From Meconema thalassinum (lineage: Eukaryota > Arthropoda > Insecta > Orthoptera > Tettigoniidae), in the NCBI GenBank assembly GCA_946902985.2, contig OX336388.2:292680526-292744525 (forward strand): a DNA stretch of 64,000 bases. The letters run 5' to 3'. This document shows, one piece after another, positions 40,899 to 51,936 of the stretch. Made by a program: the position numbers and the translations under genes. Position 1 is the first letter of the stretch; every line of letters begins with the position of its first letter. The notes under the pieces are model-generated. The model did no database searches and had not been told where the DNA came from. It saw only the letters and a program-made list of their open reading frames with translations.

Positions 40899-43800
40899 AT
40901 GGAAGAATCCATGCGTAGCTATATGTGTAAAGAGTGTGGAAAGACTTTTCTTCGGGACTATGATAGAAAGCGTCACGAAGTATCGTGTGGTAAATTTTAT
41001 GAGTGGAAAACTTGTGGCAGTAAATTTAACAATGCCTACAATGGACGTCGCCATGAAGAATGTTGTAATGTTGTGTCAGCAGCTAAAAGACAAAAAACTG
41101 AGCCTACAAAACATTACCTGCTCTCAATGGTTCCTGATAATAATGGACTTACTGAATATGAAACGTCTTTTCAAGGTCGTCTTAAATCCTATTTTATACG
41201 TTGTGATACGTGTAAGGATTTAAATTCATACCTTAAAGAGTCCAAACAGCAAATAATACAAGCTATGCAGAAAGAACTAGCAATGCACAAGTCAATAAAA
41301 GTTAATCTTGTGGCTGAATGTAGATTCATTCATACGTCTACGAATGAAATTACAGATCGTGCTTTTAAAACACGAAATCAGGCCCTTTTTTTGGAAACAG
41401 ACTTAAGTAGTTTCTTGGAAACACAATTTACAAAGTTAACTACTGAAATGGAAGAATCTGAGCTAAAAGGCAGTAATTGGGCTTTGTTAGCAATGGAAGG
41501 AGTTCGATTGAAAATAAATAAGTATAATCCCTTGCGTGGCAGCACATATATTTCATTACCAGCAGCTATACAAGCAAGAAAAGCCTGCATTAATCCTGAA
41601 AACTTTAAGGACGAGAAGTGTTTTATGTATGCTATTTTAGCAAAACTGGTTAAAAAGAATGCTCAACGCATTAGTAAATACAAGTATCTGGAAATCAAGT
41701 ATGATTTGACATAATAAAAATATGCATGGTTGTTGTCGAGACCGAGATAAGAGCGGGGGTAATGAATTTATAGTGATAGGATCGGGAAACCCATTATCAC
41801 TTCAGTAGTGACATCGAGCAAAAATTTAAATATCGTGTTTCTGACAGAGTTGGATAGACATAGTTATAAGAGTTGAGAGTCGATAATTAATCTAAATGTA
41901 CTCTGGAATTCATGGAATCTTAGTGTGTTGTTGTTTGTGTGTCCAACATGACATTGCTAGGGTTGAAATGCCTATTAAAAACCCAATTGTCAAATTCTTA
42001 AATGTGGAAAAAATGTTGAGAATACCTTACGTTATCTATGCAGATTTTGAAAGTATACTTCTACCATATCAAACATGTCTACCCAATCCTGAGGCAAGTT
42101 ATACAGTGCCATACCAGAGTCATGTTCCTATGATCTTTGGTATATATGTTAAACCCTCACCTACTGTGGAACACATAAAGACAAACCTTCCAAGACAACC
42201 TGTTATTTATCGTGGACCTGACGCTGCAGAAAAGTTTATGGACTGTTTGGTCTCAATAGCTAATGAAATTGATCGCCTTTACAGCTTAAATGTTCCAAAG
42301 GCCTTAACTCAGGATCAAGAAGCAGAGTTCCAATGTTCTAAAACCTGTTATTTGTGTCATAAACCATTTACCAAAAAGGACTGGAAAGTTCGAGACCATT
42401 GCCATATTACAGGGGAATACCATGGAAGTGCTCACAATAACTGTAATTTGAGGTGTAAAACACGTAACCCCGGTCCTGTATTTCTACATAATATGAGTGG
42501 CCACGATGCAAATTTCATTGTAAAACAATTGGGATGTACTACTGAGAGAGTAGATGTTATCGCTAACTCCAAGGAAAAGTACATTTCCTTCACCAAATAT
42601 GTAGGAAATGTTAAGCTTCGATTTGTGGACACGTTTCGGTTAATGCCAAGTTGTTTGGAAAACTTAGTTTCCAATTTAACATCATACCCTGAAACAGACA
42701 AGTACTTTTGAAAAGAAAATGCAATGCTCATGACTCGTAAAGGTGTATTTTGTTATGATTACATCGATTCATGGGAAAAGTTAAGTGAAACGTGTTTACC
42801 TCCAAAAGAGGCATTCTTTAGCAAATTAAGTCAAGAAGATGTTAGTAAAGAAGACTATGAACATGCCAAAAATGTATGGAATCAGTTCAACATTAAAACT
42901 CTAGGGGGGTATAGTGACCTCTACCTAACTTCAGATGTACTCCTACTTGCAGACAGCTTTGAAAAGTTCAGAAACAAAACATTAGAAACACACCGAGTGG
43001 ATGCTGCACACTACTTTACTTCGCCTGGTTTAAGTTTCGAGGCAATGCTCCTTTACACTGGAATTGAACTGGAATTGCTACAGGATTACGATCAGATTCT
43101 TTTAATAGAGTCTGGAATACGTGGAGGCATATGTCAGGTGTCTCATCGGTATGCTGAAGCTAACAATAAATACATGGAAACCTATGATTCTGAGAAACCT
43201 TCGCAGTTTATTACCTATGATGATGCCAACAACCAATATGGGTGGGCTATGTGTCACTCTCTTCCTTATGGTGGATTTCAGTGGGTTTCTCCAGATACAA
43301 TTGATCTAGAAACACTAAAGGAAGACGATCCTGTGGGGTACATTCTAGACGTTGATGTTGATTACCCATGCGACCTTCATGATCTACACAACGATTTACC
43401 TTTCCTACCAGAGTGTACACAACCTAAGGATTCGTCTCTCTAAAAACTAATTCCTCATCTTGGAAATCGAAGGCGGTACGTTGTTCATTACATGGCACTT
43501 AAACAGGCTTTAGAACATGGACTAAAATTGGTAAAAATTCATCGTGTGTTAAAGTTTAAACCTTGGCTAAAGGCACACGTTGATTTTAATAACAACCTTC
43601 GAAACCAAGCCAAAAATGATTTTGAGAAAAATCTATACAAATTATTCAACAATGCCATTTTTGGAAAAACAATGGAAAATAATCGTAAAAGAATAGACGT
43701 ACGTCTTGTGATTGACAGCAAAAAGGCTGAAAAGCTAATAGCAAAGCCGACATTTATTGACAGAACAATTTATGGTCCTAACCTAGCTGCTTTCCACATG

Positions 43801-44421
43801 GCTAAACGTAACATTGTATTCAATAAGCCTATATATATTGGAATGTGTATACTGGATATTTCAAAAACTCTCATGTATTCCCACCACTATGATGTCCTGC
43901 TACCCTATTATGGCATGGACAATCTTAAACTCATGTATATGGATACTGACTCGTTCATTTATTTGGTTAACACCCAAGATGTATATCAAGACAAGTTGGA
44001 TTTTCTAGAACACCTGGACACATCTGATTATCCTACTAATCATATATGTTACTCTATATCAAACAAGAAAACGTTGGGAAAATTTAAAGACGAGGCTTGT
44101 GGACAAATTATTAAAGCATTTGTTGGACTTAGAGCTAAAATGTATGCTTTAGACATAAATGGTAAAGAAATCAAAAAGATTAAAGGTATTAGTAGAGGTG
44201 TTGTCAAAAATTGTATAAGCTTTCAAGATTATAAGGATTGTGTCATGGAAAACAATGTAAAAAGAATACCAATGAACATTATCGCTTCTAAACAACATGA
44301 CATATCATCTATAAGACTAAACAAAATTGCTTTGTGTCCTGGTGATGATAAAAGAGTAATTGATACTAATGGTATAGGTACTCATGCCTATGGTCATTAC
44401 TCAATCATTGACCATGCTTAA
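40899..44421 (+). pseudogene. polB: DNA polymerase B, right arm copy
   Basis: Plus-strand family B DNA polymerase, reading outward; ATG at 40899. Finger 1 CKECGKTF is intact. Finger 2 has lost its first Cys (YEWKTCG versus YECKTCG in the left arm). At 41704 about 330 bp present in the left arm are replaced by a 230-bp foreign tract with a stop at 41712, removing the CKRCFTHF finger region. The frame resumes by 41940 with the exonuclease motif VIYADFESIL, the Cys/His module CYLCHKPF and VRDHCHITGEYHG, an in-frame TGA near 42710, motif A YDDANNQYGWAM (about 43213), a private TAA at 43441, motif B KLFNNAIFGKTMEN (about 43640) and motif C MYMDTDSFIYL (about 43934). Stop at 44421. It would copy DNA by protein priming if repaired by selection; this copy is inactive. 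Polymerase core motifs match Polinton-related and similar eukaryotic mobile PolBs. Confidence 0.9.
41704..41933 (+). repeat. 230-bp templated replacement inside the right polymerase gene
   Basis: This tract repeats 40013-40242 of the same arm with one noticed mismatch (ATCGGGAAACC versus ATCGGAAAACC). It starts at a shared ATTT and ends near a shared TTG/TTTG, suggesting microhomology-guided template switching. The left arm keeps the normal polymerase sequence (33270-33598) at this place. Confidence 0.9.
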
Positions 44422-45813
44422 AGAGTTAAGTTAAGAATATCAGAATCCTCTGCCTGCATATACCAAATACATAAAACAAAACAATTTAGGAAATAAAACA
44501 ATAGCACTAAACATAGAAAACACAAAAAGAAAAAAAATGGTATTCATACGCAAACATAAATAAAAATAGAAAACAAAAATAAAACAACTGTAATTATAAC
44601 AAATGTATTATGTCTAAATAGTGTAAATATATTTAAAATGAATAAAAAATATTGTATGAACACTGCTTGGAAATTTTTAATTACTACCCACCTCCCACTC
44701 CTAATCCAAACTGTTAACCTCTAGTAATTTTGAGAAATTGCTTTAGTTAGCTAAACTAGGTACTCAAAAGTATAGTATATCCCATGTATTACCTATATGC
44801 TTTGGGATAAGGTATACAGCCTTGTTATATGTAATGAAAAAATCGTGTTTGGCAAATATGAACTTTAGACACGGACTAAATCAAAAACATGTAAACAACA
44901 ATATTGAAAATTCCATGTTTCCAGAATGACAAAATTCAAAAAACTTAAAACTAAAATTTTAAAAACTGTAAATTGGAATTTGACAAATTGCAATGTGTGA
45001 AATATGAAAATGAAAAGAAAAAAAACATGAATAAAAGCTTTTACTTTTTAAAACTTAACTGACTTTGTAATCCTAAGCTGGTTGTGTGTAGCGAACATTT
45101 TGCACAGTAGCCACAGTGCAATTGTTAGCTTTACCTTAGTCTTTATAAGACTAGCAAAAAAAGATAGTTGCACGTGCCCTTATATACTTTGAGTGTGTTG
45201 ATTAGCCTTTGGCTTAGCTTTAAAGGTTAGGTTAGGTAAAGTTAGGTTAGGTTAAGTTAGGTGAAGTTAAGTGAGGAAATGCTTGGTTCGATGAACTAAG
45301 GATATGTTGGGTTAGGTAAGGTTAGATTAGGTTAGGTTAGGTGAGGTTAGGTAAAGTTGGGTTAGGCAAAATGGCTGAGTATGAATTAACCCCACTCTTC
45401 TTAGTTTTTCCTCACAAGGCTGAGTGTACCCCATTCCAACTATCAGACCAGAAATTATATTTCTTGGCAAAGCCAGGACTCAGACCGGGGACTCCACAGT
45501 GACATCCAAGAATTCTGCCACTTAATCATAAAGTGGATTATATAAGGCTGGTCTTAATTGTACATGATTAATCAATAATTACATAATAATAATAATAATG
45601 ATAATAATAATAATAAATATTCCATTTAGCAACTACACGGCCGACCTCCCCCTGTGACGTCATTCACGGTCTCAGAGTATAGCGGCCATCTTGCGCATTA
45701 GCCCCTGTGCCAGCTCTGACTGACCCCTCCATAAGAATAACATAGGGCTGGTTGCGCGCGGCCGCCATCTTGCGCATTAGCCCCTGTGCCAGAACTGCTC
45801 TTTATTTCCTACT
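44422..45813. repeat. Outer right arm of the inverted repeat
   Basis: Mirror of 9090-10425 plus the polymerase 3' flank. Non-coding. It includes the CCTAA-like array in TTAGG sense, a TGACGTCA site at 45655-45662, and the terminal TTATTTCCTACT. It carries the empty site for the 3.1-kb transposon at about 44455. Confidence 0.85.
45227..45370. repeat. Degenerate telomere-like TTAGG repeats (outer right)
   Basis: TTAGGTTAGG-type units with substitutions, mirror of 9531-9672. Confidence 0.8.
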
Positions 45814-45819
45814 TGCGGT
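45814..45819. repeat. Right 6-bp target site duplication (TGCGGT)
   Basis: Same hexamer as 9084-9089, directly after the last base of the inverted end. Confidence 0.85.
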
Positions 45820-46535
45820 GACTTGCTTGGAGTGATTTACCGCGTATTGACTGTACAAGTAGATGGGCCAAATCATCGCCGTCGATAATTCTCAAGCCGT
45901 CCTGTTGGTAGAATTTTCAACACTGAGTAGAGTCCTTAAGTTCTATAAACACCTAAGACCACATGCTAAGTTGTATTCATAAATATCGTTTTTGTTGATA
46001 TGACAGCATCTGAAAGCAGTTCTCACTATTTGAACACCCGTGAAATTCCTCGTGGTAAATCAGATCTGCTGATAATAATAATAATAATAATATCGTATGG
46101 CCTTGGGTGCCGGGTGCAAGCTTTGTTATTTGACACCACGGGGGCAGCTTGCATGTCGAATTTTGTTGTTCCTTGGAACACTTTCTAGTAGAGAAAGGAG
46201 AAATTATTGTGTTGGCCGAAAATCCCGAGATTAATTTTGCCATTATGAACACGGCCTACTCAATTCAAATGGGTTCTTCAACATGCCAACAACGTATGAC
46301 ATGCGTGTCGTGATTTTTGTCGCCTTTCAGAAATCACTTACTATGGCCAGGAGCGAACCTGCAAGCTAGGGGTTGGTTGACAGACACAATAACCATTTAC
46401 CCACCGTGGCAACCACCAGACCTGGTGAAAGTTGTAGAAGTGTGTATTGCCCGTATTAAGTTGTTTGAGTAGCCAATGCCTTGTAATGAATTTAACCAAC
46501 AAATTCTTCACTAATATTTCATTAAACTATTTCAG
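45820..46535. other. Host flank between the palindromic element and the THAP exon
   Basis: No gene is recognised. An (ATA)n tract at about 46073-46092 is followed by ATCGTATGGCCTTGGGTGCC and about 110 bp that resemble a short insect repeat, possibly SINE-like (weak). TATTTCAG at 46528-46535 looks like a splice acceptor before the THAP start. Confidence 0.4.
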
Positions 46536-46617
46536 ATGCCGAGGAAGTGTTGTGTGCCTGGCTGTAAGTCAAATTATGCCAGCACTGTTAAAATAACTGG
46601 TTATATTACAACGTTTT
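46536..46617 (+). pseudogene. N-terminus of a THAP-domain protein, cut by a retrotransposon
   Basis: From ATG at 46536 the frame reads MPRKCCVPGCKSNYAS followed by TVKITGYITTF. The pattern MPxxCxVxGC with a following N is the start of a THAP zinc finger (C2CH), a DNA-binding domain of animal transcription factors and P-element-type transposases. A splice-acceptor-like TATTTCAG directly precedes the ATG. At 46618 the exon is cut by the LTR of the minus-strand Gypsy element; the rest would lie beyond the window. The second half of the domain is not visible, so it could be a host gene exon or a fragment of a transposon-derived copy. Confidence 0.6.
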
Positions 46618-46971
46618 TGTAACAGTAGCCTCATCCCCCCTTACCCTGTTTATTAGCCAAATGATAATAATAATAATAATAATATTAGCATATCAAAATA
46701 AATGATCACATGACATTACCACACCCAGAATTAATAATAAAAACACATGAAAAGGCTAATTTAATTACTCACTAGGTCAGCTGAGTTCACAGCAAATAAA
46801 ACCTAGGAGTGAATGTTCCAAATTTTCGTGGTTTTCAAGAACATCCCCGGTTTGAATTAGGAGAAAAGATAAGGCGGGACGAAGCATGTGTCAAGACCAG
46901 CTTGTTGAGTGGAACGCTGGATGCGTACCTCAGCAGGCCGTATTAAATTGACCCTGCCAAAGATGAAGAAT
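46618..46971 (-). repeat. 3' LTR (minus sense) of the Gypsy element, part that can be matched
   Basis: Matches 63650-64000 with only a small A-run length difference noticed. In plus sense it begins TGTAACAG, so the LTR ends CTGTTACA in minus sense. The inner edge is unknown. One candidate is 48251, before a GGAGGAGGAGGA purine tract in minus sense (48252-48263). The other is about 58600, before GATGGGAGA, which would make the LTR about 4.1 kb once the BEL/Pao insertion is removed. Confidence 0.85.
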
Positions 46972-49900
46972 GAAAAGGGGAATAATCTTCCTAGTGACTT
47001 CATGCAATAAATAACATGACAAATCGAAATAAGCTAACATGTATTGAACATTAAGATCAAACAAATTACAAGATAAACCTTCCACCACTTAATTAATTAA
47101 CTGACAAATATGATCTAATTAAACACAAATGAATGACTTAGTTTAAACAAACCAGACACTTGCCCGCTTGGCAACGTTTCTCAGTTACATTTGAGGTTAA
47201 AACATGAATTTCAAAATGGATCCGGAAGAAGAAGAAAAAAAAAGGAAAACAACATGAGAAAGGCAATGCCTTCTCAAAAAAAACAATGCTGCATCAAACA
47301 ACCGAAACGCCCCTTAGTTGAACGGAAAGGTCTGACAACCTCCACAGTCCAGCATTGACCGTCCCGTCAAGGCTGTCTGACCAAGAATTAAAACCCACGA
47401 GGTTCCCATCCAGCTAACGGGAAATAGGGCAATAATAATCCACTCCGCAGTAATTACATATAAAGGTACCACTCAAATTGTACCAACCCTTCCAAAATAT
47501 TACATACTTAAAAATAATAATGTCAGTCCGCTCAAAATACGGTCCATCGTCACATGGCCTTAACGACATAGCAAATGACACAGTTTTGTGTTCCACCGAA
47601 AGGTTGCCCCTTCTAACCAAAAGTTCATACCACCTGCTTTATTTCAGCCCTCCGGAGGAACTGGCTGTAGTTCCCCCGGAGGCGATCGCTCTTAAGTCCT
47701 TCCGTCACCAAGCTTCCTCTCGTACTGTTTATGAGTCACAGATTCCACCCTCGTATATCAGCGTATCCCCCACCACAAACCTCCAGTAGTACCAACTGCG
47801 ACCAGCCGCTCAACCGGCCAAAACAAAGCCAGAGTTAAAGGTCTTGAGTGGGTACAATAGAATATCAGCCCATACAGGTTACTGCGTAGAAACCTTCTCG
47901 GAGTCGAGGCGTTACACAATGTCCTTTGTAAGATTTTCTCAGAATAAGAGCTTGGCGAATGCAGCTGACAGTAAATGTTCGCTTTTCCAAAGTTTGCAGA
48001 CACAAGGCTCGATTTATCTCCCTTGAGAAATGTCTATCACGATAAGCCAATAAGTGACAGCACACACAAAGGCACAAATCCTGGCAGGATGGTGTGGCGA
48101 TCCCATTTCACGAGTAGTCAGGTGCCAGGCTGGCGAATGGAATTCCCAGAAGAGTCCAGGTGCACGCTCTCATGACAATCCGGCCAGGCCGGGACCTCCC
48201 GCTGCGTCTCGAAGACAAGATGAACATGTACCGATTTGCAAAATTGGTACATCCTCCTCCTCCAAAGGAAGACGATGGGGGGATGATGAACAGGGTGATG
48301 GTGTCCAGCTGGTCTCTTGGCAGCTGAAGAGGCTACTCCAATCCCCGCCAGCGGACCTTGAAGTAGATCTCCTCGGGTAGAATGATGCCATGGGACCTAG
48401 ATGGTACCTCCAAACTGGGCCCAGATTGGTAGTACACGTCCCACATAGTGACCACTGAAACACACATCAGAACAGCAGCGTATGGTCCAAATACAGTTCC
48501 CTTAGAGGGAACAATCGTTCCAGGCCAGTCAACCAGCCCAAACAGCCGAAGTTATCCCAGGAAGGATAAAAAAATTTACACGTAGCATTAGTGTCCCATC
48601 GAAGTTCACTTAAGAGTCTTTCATGTCACAAGGGATACTTGAGGCCTCAAACAAGGTTCTACGCAAGGAGATAGTGTTCAGGGCATAATTAAAGGTCCAC
48701 TGAAGTATTAAAATCACACGAAAGGGGCAACCAACTCTACGATATGACTGACGTTAACAAGCTTAATTGAAAGTTCACTACAATACTTAGCAAGAATAAC
48801 TAAATCAACTTATATCAATCAATTTTTGACTAAAACATCCAGAAACCATAATATTTACAAAATTTCAGATATTTTCCCACCGAAATTCCCTGAAATTTTA
48901 TGGGCAACACCATAAAAATAGAAACAATGCAAGGGGGAACTCACTGGTACCCTTCCAAAACAGTTAAACATACTCAAAAATGAATTTACATTTACTTTGA
49001 TGGCCTCACGCAGTACCGTAGGAAAACAGAACACATTTAGGAAACACCAAAACATTTTAAAACAAACACAACATACCATAATCAAACCATATGGATCGTC
49101 TCAGGTATGTGACACATATAAAAACATAATGAATATCAAAAGCCACTGTCTCATTTCACCAGTCGCTGCCCCTAACCGTCCACGGTGGCCATCCGACGAA
49201 CGACAGAAAACAGCAACTACCTTCCACGAGAACAATAACCAAATGGGGAGACCACGCTAAACAATAGACACCACGATCCAACCAATTCACATACAAGCAC
49301 CTAACCAAATTTCACCAAATAACTTCATCGCTACTCGCCAACGCATCCTAACAGTCTACAAACTCCCAAGAGTTCCTGTAGGATGACCAACCGAACTCAG
49401 GACACTAAGGTGATCACACCTATCCTGAGAACCAACTTACTACAGTTACACCAAGTGTTCAAAATTAAAACATCTTCTCAAAATCAAGATGCCATCTTCT
49501 AGGCACGGAACCCAACCAATATCAAACCAACAACAACTACGAGCCCGGTGCAGAGGCTACACTAATTCTACACCCAAAGCACATAGCTCAGCAGAATTAG
49601 ACACAAATTCAAGTTGGTACCAACCAATTTTCAAGACATACCTAAACGAACGTGGCTCCACCATTAAAAAAAAACACACAAATTACTTATAACGTTTACT
49701 CCCACACAGACAACAAACCACTTCCATGGTTCCATACACAGATCTACCTCACTACAACGAACACCCATAGGTGTCATGTGACACATTTCTACAAGCACAA
49801 GGTGATTAATATCCTCAAAACTTCAGATTCTCTAACCTAGCGGTCCTCGACATGCCACAGCATGCTCAAAATACTGAATTATAGGATCACAGATGTGATG

Positions 49901-50689
49901 GCATGATAATTTTTTTTAAAATGCACGGGGCGGTTACTGCCCCCCAAATTCACATGTTCTCCACCTTTAACATCTCGCACACACTGCATCATGTTCCACA
50001 CACAGAATTACAAGGTCACTGAGGTGACAAAAATGATAAATTTTCAAAATGCACGGGGTGGTTAATAGTCCCGAAGAAAATGCACCTTACACAGAACGAG
50101 AGTTAGCTCACCAACTAATAGATACCTCAAATTTCTCCAGAACAGGTACGACATCTCCAGTGCAACACTATCTCGATGCATAGAACAACTGACTAACGCT
50201 ATGGCCTGGCTACCAGCTCGAAGCTGATGCTACTCGAACTTAATTTTTTCCTTTTCACACCCAAGTATACGGGGATACTTGAACTATGATTCCAACTACA
50301 ATCACATGAACGTTGTGACAATACCAGCAAGTCAGCAGTCTAACAGTATATACCGCAGATTACAAGTAACCTACTGACTAACCTAACCAGATACATTTTC
50401 AACCGACAAGAGATTGCAATTCGAAGATTTTCCATATCACTGATACAATTTCTAAAGCCCTCACGTCAGCAGCTGAACAACACAGCGAAATGAGCATCAC
50501 TCTGAAGCATTACACCTTATTTCCACATAAAATCGAAATTTCACTACCAACCTAACAAAATTATCACTAAATTATCCAAAAATTTACTCAAAAATATCAA
50601 CCACGAATACGATGAACAAAACTCAGCTAACAGAAGCAGATCACAGCCTTTCTTGAGGATTACTAAAAATGACATAAGAGATTTGACTT
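46972..50689 (-). other. Gene-free 3' region of the Gypsy element
   Basis: No open frame resembling env, pol or a known domain on either strand. It contains two diverged copies of a block with AAAATGCACGGGGCGGTTA (about 49920 and 50048), and otherwise low-complexity A/C-rich sequence. It is either LTR or 3' untranslated sequence. Confidence 0.5.
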
Positions 50690-50694
50690 CAGCG
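50690..50694. repeat. Target duplication CAGCG of the second BEL/Pao element
   Basis: CAGCG is repeated at 58584-58588 on the other side of the element. Confidence 0.9.
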
Positions 50695-51862
50695 TGGTTA
50701 TGTGGAGAACAGCCCAGATTCATCAACATAAACGGGAGGACAGCATCAGGCTTAAGGCCTGGACAAAATAACTTCCTTGAGAGAAGATTAGACTGAAAGG
50801 ATTGGGCTAAGGAAATGCGGCCTGGTTCTTTCAATACTAGACTGAACATTGAGAGTAAATACAATACTTTTATTTTTAGGGTGAAACTTGCAAACACATT
50901 AATAAAGCCTTAATTAAAAAATTAGTTATGCTGGCCCGCCTGGGGCAGTTTCAAATGTTCATTAATTTTAATTAGGTTGGCCCAGCCATGGGCTATTACT
51001 CAAAAGTTCATTCTGCTTGATGCACACACAAATTTAATATTCTTGCACTTGCTAGCAAACACTTAAAACGAAGATGATTAAGATAATAATAAAAAAGGCA
51101 GAAACTTATCTTTAGTGGCGATGACTAGAAGCATGCTGACGGAGACTGCCGTGGCCAACACTAGATTTTTTGGTAGTAGAATTTGAAATGTCCAGCATCA
51201 GGAAAATAACTTCGCCAGGGCGACCAGCGCTGTACATTGGCTAACATCGTTAGGTTTTGATGCTATTTCTTGAATGCCAAATAACATGGCATTTAGAACT
51301 GCGATTTGATGCAGCTTCTTGCGGTTTGGAGTAAAAACGTAGAATGCACTTTCTCAGTGCTGAAGCTCTCTGCTGTTGCGTTTCCTGGTAGTTTCACTCA
51401 TAAATGCAGATTAGGCCTGAAGTTTAGAAGGCCCCGGAGAAGGGCGGAAGGCACGAATGCCTCTCGCTAGTTGAAGAAGACCGTAGAAGGTTTGAAGAAG
51501 GAATGCTGATGGAGAGCAAAACGCCGCCACTTAAATAATAACATCATGGAAACGTCTGGAAGCCAAGCTGGCGGGCGATGATTGGCCAGGGCAAGCTGTG
51601 ACGTCAGTCATACAGGAAGGCAGCAAGCAAGTCGACACCCTTTTCAGTATGCGATCGTAAGCTGGAGGCGCATGACCTATTAACACGCTGAGGTAAGAGT
51701 CTTAGATATATATAGAGAGAGAGATTAAACACTAGTAATAAACATTATAATGTTAACAGAAATGAATAAGTACATATGTTTTCGTTCGGTGGTCTCAAAA
51801 GCATTTAACTGACAAATGCGGCACAAAAGAAAAACGCACTATAAACATCACGAAAGTGATCA
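50695..51862 (-). repeat. 3' LTR (minus sense) of the second BEL/Pao element
   Basis: 1,168 bp, same as 57416-58583. In minus sense it is preceded by CGGGGGTCTCGGAGCA (51863-51878), a weak purine tract. Confidence 0.95.
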
Positions 51863-51936
51863 TGCTCCGAGACCCCCGAAAGAAAACAATCAAAGAATCA
51901 GTTACAAAAACGTGAACAACAATAAAGAAGATGACA

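Larger units (their letters stand above)
9090..45813. mobile_element. Palindromic Polinton/Maverick-related DNA polymerase B element with nested insertions
   Basis: The two ends are mirror images (AGTAGGAAATAAAGAGC at 9090; the complement ends at 45813) and are flanked by TGCGGT on both sides. The inverted repeat does not stop after a few hundred bases but continues to a spacer of about 70 bp at 37558-37625. After subtracting the two left-arm insertions (10426-13558 and 14309-31450), the element is about 16.45 kb, with arms of about 8.2 kb each. Each arm holds, from outside inward, a non-coding terminal region with CCTAA-like repeats, an outward-reading DNA polymerase B gene, promoter repeats, minisatellites, inner CCTAA-like arrays and a small conserved ORF. 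The arms are similar but clearly diverged, with different stop codons, repeat copy numbers and insertions. Integrase, packaging ATPase, cysteine protease and capsid genes of full Polintons are not seen. Assignment rests on polymerase type, 6-bp TSD and long TIRs. Confidence 0.85.

Noticed and set aside
9090..45813. The giant palindrome as a fold-back read or assembly artefact
   Set aside because: The arms differ by many substitutions, private stops, repeat copy numbers and private insertions with TSDs, and the outer ends carry a matching 6-bp duplication.
9090..45813. CRISPR-like or bacterial phage system
   Set aside because: There are no spaced direct repeats, no bacterial-type gene spacing or ribosome sites, and all elements are eukaryotic.
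48170..48463. Possible env or accessory gene in the 3' region of the minus Gypsy element
   Set aside because: The short frames have no signal peptide, membrane segment or known motif and are Ser/Pro-rich chance frames.
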